From Polyangia bacterium (GTDB lineage: Bacteria > Myxococcota_A > Polyangia > Nannocystales > Nannocystaceae), in assembly GCA_030429545.1 (NCBI GenBank), contig JAUIFF010000021.1, forward strand, positions 94,964-158,963: a DNA stretch of 64,000 nt, written 5' to 3'. A model generated the notes under the pieces. The model made no database searches. It saw nothing but the letters and a program-made list of their open reading frames with translations, and was not told the DNA's origin. Numbering within the stretch: position 1 is the stretch's first letter; every line of letters begins with the position of its first letter. Positions 41,433-49,576 of the stretch are shown one piece after another. The position numbers and the translations under genes are program-made.

Positions 41433-42482
41433 ATGAGCCGACTCCGAAACCTTACCGTAATCTCGATAATTCTTGCCTGCTCCTGCAGCATCGATACATT
41501 CGGGAGTGGAACCGCGGGCCCACCGACAACCTCCGGCAACCTGACAACGACCTCGGAGCCTGGGACTCAGTCCGGCCCGTTGACCAGTGAGACCGAGACC
41601 GCCTCAACAACCGCGGGCACGGATACGGGCACGGAAACGGATACGGACACAGACGGAGAGCCAGCGTGCAACAAGGTTGACATGCTGCTGGTCTTGGACA
41701 ACTCGCCAAGTATGGATCAGTGGGATGCTCGCTTTATTAATTTAGCTTTCAACTTTGAGGAAATGGTAACAGGAGTATTCCTCGGAAATGCGGGTAGCTT
41801 TCACTTCGGTGTCATCACAACAGATGCCTACGAAGACAATACTGATGGCTGCAACCAACTCGGGGCCATCGTGAGGTTTGGAGGCGCTCAGGATGCACCG
41901 TGTGTATTCGTCGAGGGGCACCCGTTCGCCACCGAGCAGGATAGCCTTACAGAGGCCCTCGGGTGTATGGGCCTTGTTAGCAACGGCGATACCAACGAGC
42001 GCCCGATGCAAGCGATGCTCCAAGCTCTATCCCCTGAGCTCAATGGACCGGGAGGCTGTAACGAGGGGTTTCTACGCGATGATGCTCTGCTCGTGGTTGT
42101 CATTATCACGGACGAAGACGATGACCACGCCCATGTCGATGCCCAGGGCAACGGAGGTTCACTCGGGGATCCTGCCGACTGGTACAATCAACTTGTTGAG
42201 CTAAAAAACGGCGACCCGGAGGCGGTTGTTGTCGGAGTGCTCGTTGGCGAGGACCAGGATACAGGTACGTGTCCTTGGACGTTGGGTGACATCGACGAGA
42301 AAGATACGATGGGCGCTGAAGAAGCCAAACGGATTGAGCAATTTGTCAACATGCTTCCATTTAACCATCGGGCAGTCGACTCGATCTGCCGCGACGAATA
42401 TATATCGTTTTTTACAGCACTGTTTACGGTCAATGCACAAATTGCATGTGAGGAATTCGTACCGCCGGCCGATGAGGGTTAA
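41433..42482 (+). CDS. VWA-like lipoprotein with CSIDTFG N-terminus
   Basis: 349 residues from ATG 41433. The signal ends VISIILACSC, and the mature N-terminus reads CSIDTFGSG, the same motif as the RCC1 lipoproteins though the rest is unrelated. A Thr/Glu/Asp linker runs to about residue 75. The next region has VDMLLVLDNSPSMDQW, a von Willebrand A fold with an intact MIDAS-type DxSxS, and later DDALLVVVIITDEDDDHAHV. Cys pairs near the C-terminus may form disulfides. Its last codon overlaps the stop of the convergent two-helix protein gene by four bases. The ~260 bp upstream, shared with the decayed RCC1 gene, is the likely promoter region. Confidence 0.84.
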   Translation: MSRLRNLTVISIILACSCSIDTFGSGTAGPPTTSGNLTTTSEPGTQSGPLTSETETASTTAGTDTGTETDTDTDGEPACNKVDMLLVLDNSPSMDQWDARFINLAFNFEEMVTGVFLGNAGSFHFGVITTDAYEDNTDGCNQLGAIVRFGGAQDAPCVFVEGHPFATEQDSLTEALGCMGLVSNGDTNERPMQAMLQALSPELNGPGGCNEGFLRDDALLVVVIITDEDDDHAHVDAQGNGGSLGDPADWYNQLVELKNGDPEAVVVGVLVGEDQDTGTCPWTLGDIDEKDTMGAEEAKRIEQFVNMLPFNHRAVDSICRDEYISFFTALFTVNAQIACEEFVPPADEG

Positions 42483-43528
42483 AACCTCAGCTTCGCCGCA
42501 ACCGTTCCCCCTTGAAATCCGGGGGTAGGGGCGATGGAAAAGGCGAGGTTTTGTTCCCGACGCTTTTTGCGGGCGGCCAATACAGAAAAGACTACTGTCG
42601 ACACAGCAAAGACCGCTGTTGCTGTGCCGGTTGCGACGGCGACAGTCCCAAGGGTATCCCACCGGTCGCAGGCCGACTCCACCTCCTGGTTGATACCACC
42701 ATTGGCGCGGGCCGCCGCACACATATCGTCGTTTGCGCCAAACGGGACGTCATTTGATGGGTCGGAGTCTTGGTACGAGGCTTGGGCCGCCGTGAGTATC
42801 TTCTTGTAAGAAGACCCTGCAAACGGCTCTCGCAGGCGGGAGAGTCCGGTTCCAAGTGACACTCCAAGCGCAACACCGGTGAGTATGCCCGAAGAAATCG
42901 CCAGTCCTACGTATAGCTTTGATGTCTTTGCGTTGTCGCTGACCTCGTCTTTCGGAAGCTCTACCGCGGGCGGCTGTTCGGGCCCCTCACGCTCCCCGTC
43001 CGAGTCACTCGATCCGTCGTTGTCCTGTGGTGGAGTGGGTACTTCCGATGTGTCCTCTTCGTTTGTACATTCGGGTGCTGAGTCACTGATCGATGCTTTG
43101 TGCTCGGCTGTAAATGTGTGGTTGCTCGACGACTCGGGGATGGAGCCGAGGTACTGGTCGGCAGCTTGCGTCGCCTCGCGAATGTACTGACAATCTTCAG
43201 TCAATTGGTACGCCAAGCGATACGAATTGAGGGTTTTCCCGATCCGAATTTGACGCCAGTCGGCTTTGCTCGAGTCGTCGGCGGCGGCTTGGACAAGTCG
43301 AAGCCAGATACGAGCGGCGCGAGCAGCAGCCCTCGCGGCTGCTGCAGGGTTTTGCTCCTGCGTGGAAATCGCAGTATCAAACTCCCGGGCAGCCTCGGCA
43401 TCAAGCTTCTCCGTGTCAGCGGGATCTTCGGCAGCAACCACACTTGGATACGACTGGCCGACAACAAGCGCGGTTGTAAGCACCGAAACCGAGCAAAGTC
43501 GCCAACGGAAGGAAGTGTGGAGGGGCAT
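42479..43528 (-). CDS. Secreted/anchored protein with two C-terminal membrane helices (kinase-neighbour family)
   Basis: 349 residues. A signal peptide (to about residue 33, SVVAAED) precedes an Ala/Glu-rich helical region (about 40-150) with TPR-like spacing (EFDTAISTQEQNPAAAARAA). An acidic Pro/Ser linker follows, then a membrane helix (LYVGLAISSGILTGVALGV), a ~75-residue loop with two Cys, a second helix (TATAVFAVSTVVFSVLAARK) and the tail ending GTVAAKLRF. Same layout as 6606-7472 and 51036-51812. It is divergent from the Ser/Thr kinase gene, whose start is 93 bp away, so the two share a control region. Role unknown; a kinase-linked envelope sensor or effector is inference. Confidence 0.75.
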   Translation of the reverse strand: MPLHTSFRWRLCSVSVLTTALVVGQSYPSVVAAEDPADTEKLDAEAAREFDTAISTQEQNPAAAARAAARAARIWLRLVQAAADDSSKADWRQIRIGKTLNSYRLAYQLTEDCQYIREATQAADQYLGSIPESSSNHTFTAEHKASISDSAPECTNEEDTSEVPTPPQDNDGSSDSDGEREGPEQPPAVELPKDEVSDNAKTSKLYVGLAISSGILTGVALGVSLGTGLSRLREPFAGSSYKKILTAAQASYQDSDPSNDVPFGANDDMCAAARANGGINQEVESACDRWDTLGTVAVATGTATAVFAVSTVVFSVLAARKKRREQNLAFSIAPTPGFQGGTVAAKLRF

Positions 43529-43621
43529 CTACCGCAAGAGTACCCCAAACTTCGTGCACCTGGGAGAGAAATGGCGACGTTCCTATCTCCGGGAAATCGA
43601 TCTATAATCCACCCGCCCACG

Positions 43622-45424
43622 ATGCCCTTGAAGCAAGCAGAGGACTTTGTCGGAACGATCCTCGCCGATCGTTACAAGCTCATCGAGCTTCTCGGAACAG
43701 GTGGCATGGGAGCCGTCTATCGGGCCGAGCACATGCACTTGGAGTGCATTCGAGCGGTCAAGCTTCTGCTACCCGAGCACGTCGACAACGAAAGCCTGGT
43801 CAAACGCTTCCACCGCGAGGCCCGCGGGTTGTCCCGCCTCCATCATCCAAATGTCGTCAAAGTAGTCGACACTGGACAGTCGTCGGATGGTTTGCCTTTT
43901 ATTGCGATGGAGTTTCTCGAGGGAGAACCACTCACCGCGACGCTCAAACGTCACGGTCGACTCCCGTGGCCGATTGTCAAACGCATCGCGCGGCAAGTTT
44001 GCAGTGCACTCCATGCCGCCCATGAGGCGGGAATCATTCATCGAGATATCAAGCCGGACAACTGCTTTCGCGTCGACGGCCAAGATGATGAATTCACAAT
44101 CAAGTTATTGGACTTCGGAATCGCAAGAATCGAACGGGGAGAGCAGGTCACCAAACTAACAAAAACGGGTAGTGTTATGGGGACACTACACTATATGTCA
44201 TACGAACAGGTATCCGGTCAAGTCTGCGGCCGAGCGTCCGATGTCTGGTCAGTTGCAGTCATGTTTTACGAGCTCCTCTCAGGCAAACTGCCGTTTCGAG
44301 GCTCAAACATGGGGCAGATTTTTTTTGCCATCGTCCAACACGAACCTCCACCCGTCTCCCATGTCGCGGGAGACGCTCAGTTGCCAGCCGAACTCGATGA
44401 CGTGCTCGCCAGGGCACTGGAGAAAGATGCATCCCGTCGATACAACACCATGCTCGAGTTCCTTGAGGCCCTCGAAGCCGTTCCCGATGCGCGGGATGCC
44501 GCATTGGCGCAGACCCTTCCCGCAAGTGTATATACACATGCACAGGGCACCGCGAACACCGGCAGTCGCGATGAAACCCAAATCTACCAACGCTCGCCCA
44601 AACCGGTCCGCGGTGACGAAAAAACTCAAAACCAACAGGTTGCAGGTACTGACCTATACGGACAAATCACCGGAGAACAAACCGTTGCACCCGTGGCACC
44701 GGCGAAACAACTGACGGCTGATCACGAGGTCCGGCCAACTCCGACGCAAAGCAAAAAGCGCCCGCTCGTCATACTGGCTGGTTCAGCTGGACTCACTGCC
44801 CTTGCGATACTCGGCTGGGCATTGACCCAAACCGACGAGCCCACACAACAGGTCCCCGCGATCGAAGTGCAGGGAGATGTACACTCGGACCCACCCGAAC
44901 AGCTCACAACTTCGCCAGATGCGACAGCAACCGATGCCACGACGGGAAACGACGAGACAGGCGAGCCCGAACCAACAACGTCATCGCCACTCGTCGACGA
45001 AGATACAAATGTTGACCCGACTACCCCGAAGGAAGTGGAGAATCCACCTGCGACGAAGAAGTCCAAAAAGCGAAGAAGACCGAAGGACACCAAGAAAGAT
45101 ACAAAGAAGGCGCCAGCCGAACCCAAGCCTCCGCCCAAAGTACGCTCGTTAAAAGAGCGGACAACGCCCGAGGTCAAAAAACTCGAAGGACTGCTAAAAA
45201 CACACTGTTCGAGCAATCTCTCACCGGGAGACGCCCCGAAAGCATACATACGGATCCACCGCACGGGCGCCGTCGAGTTTGTCGACTGGGATGCAAAGAG
45301 TAAAGTCCTGTTTCAAGCCACCGGAGTCGAAGTTTGCGTAAAGCGGGTCATCAAGGGGTTTCGAGTACCAGCAGGCAGTGACCCCGAGGAGTCTGTTAAG
45401 CGATTGATCGCGGTTCGGAAGTAG
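43622..45424 (+). CDS. Membrane-anchored Ser/Thr protein kinase
   Basis: 600 residues from ATG 43622; the frame is open from 43100 but the upstream part is antisense to the neighbouring gene. The kinase domain (about 15-280) is complete: GTGGMGAVY glycine loop, Lys in AVKLLLP, HRDIKPDN catalytic loop, DFGIA. MSYEQ replaces APEQ. A linker follows, then one membrane helix (about 378-400), a Thr/Glu/Asp-rich region like the lipoprotein linkers, a Lys-rich stretch, and a C-terminal extracytoplasmic domain of ~90 residues with a Cys pair (THCSSN ... EVCVKRV). A similar Cys-paired C-terminal domain occurs in the 49573-51033 kinase. Predicted active. Confidence 0.92.
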   Translation: MPLKQAEDFVGTILADRYKLIELLGTGGMGAVYRAEHMHLECIRAVKLLLPEHVDNESLVKRFHREARGLSRLHHPNVVKVVDTGQSSDGLPFIAMEFLEGEPLTATLKRHGRLPWPIVKRIARQVCSALHAAHEAGIIHRDIKPDNCFRVDGQDDEFTIKLLDFGIARIERGEQVTKLTKTGSVMGTLHYMSYEQVSGQVCGRASDVWSVAVMFYELLSGKLPFRGSNMGQIFFAIVQHEPPPVSHVAGDAQLPAELDDVLARALEKDASRRYNTMLEFLEALEAVPDARDAALAQTLPASVYTHAQGTANTGSRDETQIYQRSPKPVRGDEKTQNQQVAGTDLYGQITGEQTVAPVAPAKQLTADHEVRPTPTQSKKRPLVILAGSAGLTALAILGWALTQTDEPTQQVPAIEVQGDVHSDPPEQLTTSPDATATDATTGNDETGEPEPTTSSPLVDEDTNVDPTTPKEVENPPATKKSKKRRRPKDTKKDTKKAPAEPKPPPKVRSLKERTTPEVKKLEGLLKTHCSSNLSPGDAPKAYIRIHRTGAVEFVDWDAKSKVLFQATGVEVCVKRVIKGFRVPAGSDPEESVKRLIAVRK

Positions 45425-45430
45425 GTGGCT

Positions 45431-45525
45431 ATGGTACAAAGCTCACCGGCCTCAACTACACGTGGAACTCGATTCGCCAAACCGCGGGTATTCCAGATGT
45501 CCGCATTCATGACCTACGGCAGGAA
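45431..45525 (+). pseudogene. Fragment of integrase catalytic core
   Basis: From ATGGTACAAAGCTCACCGGC the sequence encodes KLTGLNYTWNSIRQTAGIPD then VRIHDLR, nearly identical to the integrase at about 34965-35055. It breaks just after the HDLR motif. It starts six bases after the kinase stop codon. It marks a second integrase relic and possibly the right boundary of the island that begins at 33.86 kb. Confidence 0.8.
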
Positions 45526-45554
45526 GTAAGCAAGCTGATAAGAATATCACCCCC

Positions 45555-45938
45555 TTGATCGTCGAAGCGCTCGATAGGCGTGGCACTGAAGCAGTAAAGG
45601 AGAGAGCACTTCGAGTGTGTAGCTCATTCGGCACTGTCGGTTACCGCAGCATGGGGCGCGATGGTATGGCGTTCGCAGTCTACCACTGCACTGGAGATCG
45701 GCAAGGAGCGGTCGCAACGTGCCGCCGATTGATTGGGGGGTTTGTGAGAAGAAACTGGTTCGGGCTCGAGCCATTGCTCGGGTTTCCTCTCAGAGACGAA
45801 TATCTCATTGATACAGGAGCACGAAGCGATTTCGAAGGCGGGAAAATTGAGTGGGTTAGGAGAACCAGAGAGATCGAGGTCTACTCAGGCGTCGCCGATG
45901 GCGGTGAGAGGGTGCTTGTTCACAAGGAAAGAGAGTAA
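45555..45938 (+). CDS. LGFP-repeat protein, possibly 5'-truncated
   Basis: Up to 127 residues from a TTG at 45555; ATG 45651 is another possible start. The C-terminal half has LLGFPLRDEYLIDTGARSDF then EGGKIEWVRRTREIEVYSG, matching the LGFP repeat (LGFP..DE ... FEGG.I.W), usually a cell-wall or surface binding module found in several copies. Here only one or one and a half copies are present, and no signal peptide can be seen. The position directly after the integrase fragment suggests it is a truncated remainder of a larger gene. Confidence 0.55.
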   Translation: MIVEALDRRGTEAVKERALRVCSSFGTVGYRSMGRDGMAFAVYHCTGDRQGAVATCRRLIGGFVRRNWFGLEPLLGFPLRDEYLIDTGARSDFEGGKIEWVRRTREIEVYSGVADGGERVLVHKERE

Positions 45939-45986
45939 GCTCGGTTGTTCAAACCCGCTTAGGACCAAAAGATCCCCCCGAGTGAT

Positions 45987-46292
45987 TTAGGTTTCCATGC
46001 CTGGGAGCATCGCCGGGAGGTCGATCTCAATTTCATGTAATTGCAACGCTTCCTGAATACGTTGGGCAATTGGCAGAAGTTTCGGCCCAGCATCAGAAAA
46101 TTCTTGTTCAACAAGTTTTGCCATGCGCACTTGGAAAGTGTTGTGTGGCAATGTCTGCCAAAGTATCGTTAGATGTGGGAGATCCCTCCTGTCTCGGCGG
46201 CCAATGACCAACTTTCCACCTCGAAAGTCGAAGAACAGGTGATCGAATGCAATAGCGTTTGCCTTGTGTGTTTCAAACATGTTTCGGCTCAC
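45987..46292 (-). CDS. Small hypothetical protein
   Basis: 101 residues from ATG 46292. Residues ~15-50 look beta-rich (FDHLFFDFRGGKLVIGRRD), followed by a helical C-terminal half ending EIEIDLPAMLPGMET. No domain recognised and no signal peptide. It lies between the LGFP gene and the IS256 remnant in accessory DNA; GC and codon use are mixed. It may be real because the frame is clean and has plausible amino-acid composition, but nothing confirms it. Confidence 0.45.
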   Translation of the reverse strand: MSRNMFETHKANAIAFDHLFFDFRGGKLVIGRRDRRDLPHLTILWQTLPHNTFQVRMAKLVEQEFSDAGPKLLPIAQRIQEALQLHEIEIDLPAMLPGMET

Positions 46293-46379
46293 TCATCGGG
46301 AAGACCATGGTCAAAAAATTCTCATGGTCGTATGTATAGTTGACAACCGGTCGCAACGGCACGATTGGTTTTCTGTTTG

Positions 46380-46721
46380 TCATTGAGCGCAGGTTTGGGC
46401 CCTGTCAGAAACTTTGTGGATCAGCCCCGATAGGCTGAAGTGAGGCTCCAACCACGGAAGGATCAGGGCCGCTAGGGCGGCGTCGCGGTCGACTGCGGTG
46501 TAGATGGGTTTGAGGTCTGCACAAACGGCGCGACGGTCCTTGTACGAAACGTAGCGGGTTGAGTTGCGGATCATATGAACAATGCAAGTCTGGACGACCG
46601 TCTTGGGAAACACGGCCTCGATCGCCTCAGGGAACCCCTTGAGACCGTCGCAGCAGACGATGAAAACGTCTTCGACCCCGCGATTTTTGAGTTCGTTGAC
46701 CAGAGCGACCCGTCGCAGCAC
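46380..46721 (-). mobile_element. IS256-family transposase remnant
   Basis: The 113-codon frame encodes the central part of an IS256/mutator transposase: NELKNRGVEDVFIVCCDGLK, then GFPEAIEAVFPKTVVQTCIV, then HMIRNSTRYVSYKDRRAVCA and DLKPIYTAVD. One catalytic Asp (CCDGLKGF) is present. The N-terminal DNA-binding part and the C-terminal segment with the last Glu are missing, and both ends run into unrelated sequence. No terminal inverted repeats found. Non-functional relic. Confidence 0.88.
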
Positions 46722-46864
46722 CGATGTTTGAGCCTCCTGGGCCTGGCACCTGGCTTGAGAAAGCCGTCGACTGTTTCGAACCGCGGGTGCTGCTCTACCA
46801 CGGCGGTGTTTGTTGACTCAAACGCGGTCGTGTCACGCTTCGTCGCCGCGTACAAGCACCAGAA

Positions 46865-46880
46865 ATACATGTGGATGTAT
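46865..46880. repeat. AT-rich inverted repeat ATACAT-N4-ATGTAT
   Basis: ATACAT (46865-46870), GTGG, ATGTAT (46875-46880) lies between the IS256 remnant and the stop of the PLD nuclease gene, followed by TTGCAAGATGCAAGTACAAC. It resembles the AT-rich patches seen elsewhere. It may be an end of the lost insertion or a regulatory site. Confidence 0.4.
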
Positions 46881-46943
46881 CCATTTTGCAAGATGCAAGT
46901 ACAACTTCGTAAAACAAACTCACTGAGTAACACGGGTCCCCGT

Positions 46944-48179
46944 TCAACCCGGTCCGGTTGCAGCAACGGGTTCGTACAGAAGCGCATCGAGTAGCGCTAC
47001 ACGGGCCGACCACAACTCGCGTTCAATCTTGTTCGCGGGCGGCGCTGACGAGGCCCATGGGAAGTCGAGTATACGCCGCGTGAGTTTGAGGTATGCTTGT
47101 GCTCCGCTTGGTGCTGAACCGAAAACGGTTCGAATTCGGTTGATACTAGCGGAGTTTACGCTCAGGAACGTGTCAGGGCGTTTGACAGACAGAAGACGTG
47201 TCCAGCACCCAAGGCCAACGCCCCGCAGCGCGAGAGCTTCTTTCGAGGCCTCGAGAATCATCTTGTCAGTGATCGCGCCGCGCCGTGGAATGCGATCAAG
47301 AGCCTCACTGAGACCCTTCGCACCATCATTGACAAGCTGTTTGAAGTACCCGGCTCCGCTCATTCGGCCGAACCATCCCAGGCTTGGGCCGAAGCCGGAG
47401 ACGAGTTGGCGATTCTCTCGGGACATCCCCGCGAGGGACGCGTGCTTCTCGAACGCTGCGTGAACACGTCGGACTTCGGTTAGGTATGCGTTGTCATCGG
47501 TCGCGGTTGGAATAACTCGGATCGAGCCTTCGACGTCAATGAAATCACGGTCATCCTGGTCGAGCAAGAGGTCGCGGTACTCGTCCCAACCGATGTCGAG
47601 ATCTGACGCAGAACCGATAGTTCCACCGTTTCGGCTCCGCGTAAGCGCCTTTAGCCGTGGTGGTCTCGTGCGACGCTTCCATACCGAGCGGTATTTGTCG
47701 ATCAGGCGCTCGTCGAGATCACGAGATTTTGGAGACGTGTAGTAGCCGTTGATAACCGCGATAAGATCCTTGATCGGTCTCCAGTCCTTCGCGCCCGCCA
47801 ACTCAAGGTTCAACTCGTAGTTCGACGCGAACGCGGCTGCGGTGAAGTTGCTCGACCCAATGATCGCGCGTGCTTCGTTGCCCGCGGTCCCCACGAGCAC
47901 TTTCGGATGAAACGTGCCTGCGGTTTCGTACATTACCTGTACTCGATCTTTTGCTTCCGAGTGTAGGTGTACGAGAACGTCGGGATGCGTGCCGGCGAAC
48001 TGGAGTCCAAGGACCCCCTGTTCGATCTTGGAGGTCGGGAGATGCTCCCAAGGGCTTCCACGGCCGTCGATCGACATCCAGGCGTATGCGAAGCGGATCG
48101 AGGTCGCCCACTTGAACAGGTCGAGGACGGCTGAACGTGTTGCGGATGCATCCTTCAGCACAGTCGTGAGACCCACCAT
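46944..48179 (-). CDS. Phospholipase D-family nuclease with conserved C-terminal domain
   Basis: 411 residues from ATG 48179. The N-terminal ~190 residues form a PLD-like domain with one HxK...N motif: FHPKVLVGTAGNEARAIIGS then SNFTAAAFASNYELNLEL, typical of PLD-type restriction endonucleases that dimerise to complete the active site. The C-terminal ~170 residues contain LGCWTRLLSVKRPDTFLSVN then IRTVFGSAPSGAQAYL and ARVALLDALLYEP, a domain I recognise loosely from restriction and defence proteins. It stands alone beside an IS256 relic and an XRE regulator, a context common for single-gene defence systems. That role is inference; no methyltransferase or other partner is adjacent. Confidence 0.75.
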   Translation of the reverse strand: MVGLTTVLKDASATRSAVLDLFKWATSIRFAYAWMSIDGRGSPWEHLPTSKIEQGVLGLQFAGTHPDVLVHLHSEAKDRVQVMYETAGTFHPKVLVGTAGNEARAIIGSSNFTAAAFASNYELNLELAGAKDWRPIKDLIAVINGYYTSPKSRDLDERLIDKYRSVWKRRTRPPRLKALTRSRNGGTIGSASDLDIGWDEYRDLLLDQDDRDFIDVEGSIRVIPTATDDNAYLTEVRRVHAAFEKHASLAGMSRENRQLVSGFGPSLGWFGRMSGAGYFKQLVNDGAKGLSEALDRIPRRGAITDKMILEASKEALALRGVGLGCWTRLLSVKRPDTFLSVNSASINRIRTVFGSAPSGAQAYLKLTRRILDFPWASSAPPANKIERELWSARVALLDALLYEPVAATGPG

Positions 48180-48310
48180 GACGCGATTCTACATCGTAAT
48201 CCCGTCACAATATGAGAACCGCCCGCTGCGATTGCGGCGGACGGACTGAGAATCGGGAGCCGGCAAGCAACACCAGGGGCCCGTGAACATTTGACGCGCC
48301 CTCACAACAC

Positions 48311-48583
48311 TCACCGACCCGGCCAACCAGCAAGCTCAACCCCCGACCCATCCTCGAACAACACCTTCTTCGGCCGCGCCTCCCCAGCTGCCGTGCCCTC
48401 GAGAAAAACCACCCCGAGCTTCACCAGGGCTGCCTCGATCCGTTCCACGCTCGCTGCGTGCGAGCGCACCGCACCTGTCTCATAGGACCGTACCGTATTC
48501 GCGGTGACCTGCGCTTTTTCGCCCAGCTCTGCCGGTGTCAGCGACAGCAAAAACCGCGCGGCCTTGCACTGCTGGGGTGTCAC
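48311..48583 (-). CDS. XRE-family transcriptional regulator
   Basis: 90 residues from ATG 48583. The helix-turn-helix covers about 3-60: QCKAARFLLSLTPAELGEKA, then QVTANTVRSYETG and SVERIEAALVKLG. The C-terminal FLEGTAAGEARPKKVLFEDG gives the short beta tail seen in small XRE regulators. A 16-bp AT palindrome lies 41 bp upstream of the start and is a likely autoregulatory operator. It may control the PLD nuclease gene downstream (132 bp apart, same strand). Confidence 0.9.
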   Translation of the reverse strand: MTPQQCKAARFLLSLTPAELGEKAQVTANTVRSYETGAVRSHAASVERIEAALVKLGVVFLEGTAAGEARPKKVLFEDGSGVELAGWPGR

Positions 48584-48922
48584 CTGGCGAAGCTACCCAG
48601 CTTGGCAATCTCGCGCCAACTTTCATAAAATTAATTTTATTATTAATTTATTACTCAAAACAAGGCTAGCCTCTCTCGCGTGCGTCGCTCAAGTCAGCCT
48701 CGACTGTCGGATCCACATCGGCCCCTTGCGGGCGCGATTAGGGATCCTCACCTGACAGATCCCGCCGGCCCCACGGTTCAAATTTTACCTCTACGACTCC
48801 CGTGGTGCCTCCAGGACAAGCCCAGCCACACGACCGGTGTAGTGCCACCCGGACCGGCCTGTTGACCCGATGACGACCCCGTGAGACTTGCATAGCCATC
48901 GAACCGCCCTCGAGAGGACACC
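48584..48922. other. Divergent intergenic region with an AT-rich block
   Basis: About 340 bp between the XRE gene and the ECF sigma gene. Positions 48618-48664 are almost pure A+T, very unlike the flanking GC-rich DNA, and include the palindrome listed separately plus TTATTAATTTATTA. The rest (48665-48922) is GC-rich with no gene seen. The promoters of the XRE gene and the sigma-kinase operon should both lie here. Confidence 0.6.
48624..48639. promoter_or_regulatory. Perfect 16-bp palindrome ATAAAATTAATTTTAT
   Basis: The sequence equals its own reverse complement and sits 41 bp upstream of the XRE regulator start. Palindromes of this size next to XRE genes are usually operators. A role as an AT-rich promoter or UP element for the leftward gene is also possible. 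Confidence 0.55.
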
Positions 48923-49576
48923 ATGCCGACGGACACCCTCCACCGCCTCGCCTACCTCGCAACGGCCGACCACGACCAGGCCAACGACTTTGTCCGGCGT
49001 GTACTTGCAACGAACCCGGGTGGTGATCGCTCTGAGTTGGTCACGGAGTTGATGCGGCTTTTGCAAAACGAACTCCACCGAAACGCCCAGGAATCGTTTG
49101 ACGAGCTCGACCAGATTCTCCGCGAAGACCTCACCACGTCCGACCAGCTCACCACTCGCACCCGCCACGACCTCCTGTGGGAACTCAAGCGCACCTGTTT
49201 GGTCCGCACCCTTGGCTGTATTAGCCCCAGCCCTCGGCTCGCGTTCATCCTCTGCGATGTCTATGGCGCGACCCTCGATGAAGCGGGTGCCATCTTTCAG
49301 GTTCGCCCGGCTGCTGTTCGTGTGCGTCTCACCCGTGCTCGCGCGGTCCTTCGTGACTACCTCGAACAGCGGTGTGTCCACTTCGATCCTGACAATTTTT
49401 GTACATGCACAGGTCGGCTTGGCATTGCTCTTCGCAAGGACTTTATCTCCTCCGACCCTGTCCACCCGACTCCCGACAACAGCCATCGCGGTCGGCGTGC
49501 TCGTAGTCCATCCGACCTCTACGCGCATCTTCCCATTATTCAGCCGCCAGACTTTCACCTTGGATTGAGCACGTGA
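48923..49576 (+). CDS. ECF-like sigma factor with C-terminal Cys cluster
   Basis: 217 residues. Region 4-like helix-turn-helix at about 100-150: SPSPRLAFILCDVYGATLDE, then AGAIFQVRPAAVRVRLTRAR and AVLRDYLEQ. After it comes RCVHFDPDNFCTCTGRL (about 152-168), a Cys/His cluster found after region 4 in some ECF groups, perhaps redox- or zinc-responsive. Region 2 is poorly conserved in the first ~90 residues, which are helical and acidic. It begins the operon, and its stop overlaps the GTG start of the Ser/Thr kinase. No anti-sigma gene is present, so the kinase could control it by phosphorylation (inference). Confidence 0.78.
   Translation: MPTDTLHRLAYLATADHDQANDFVRRVLATNPGGDRSELVTELMRLLQNELHRNAQESFDELDQILREDLTTSDQLTTRTRHDLLWELKRTCLVRTLGCISPSPRLAFILCDVYGATLDEAGAIFQVRPAAVRVRLTRARAVLRDYLEQRCVHFDPDNFCTCTGRLGIALRKDFISSDPVHPTPDNSHRGRRARSPSDLYAHLPIIQPPDFHLGLST

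Noticed and set aside
43100..43621. N-terminal extension of the Ser/Thr kinase frame
   Set aside because: Antisense to the two-helix protein gene and without kinase-family similarity; the ATG at 43622 starts the conserved region.
46571..46994. Overlapping forward and reverse frames near the IS256 remnant
   Set aside because: They are shadows of the transposase fragment and of non-coding DNA; only the frame with IS256 motifs is meaningful.
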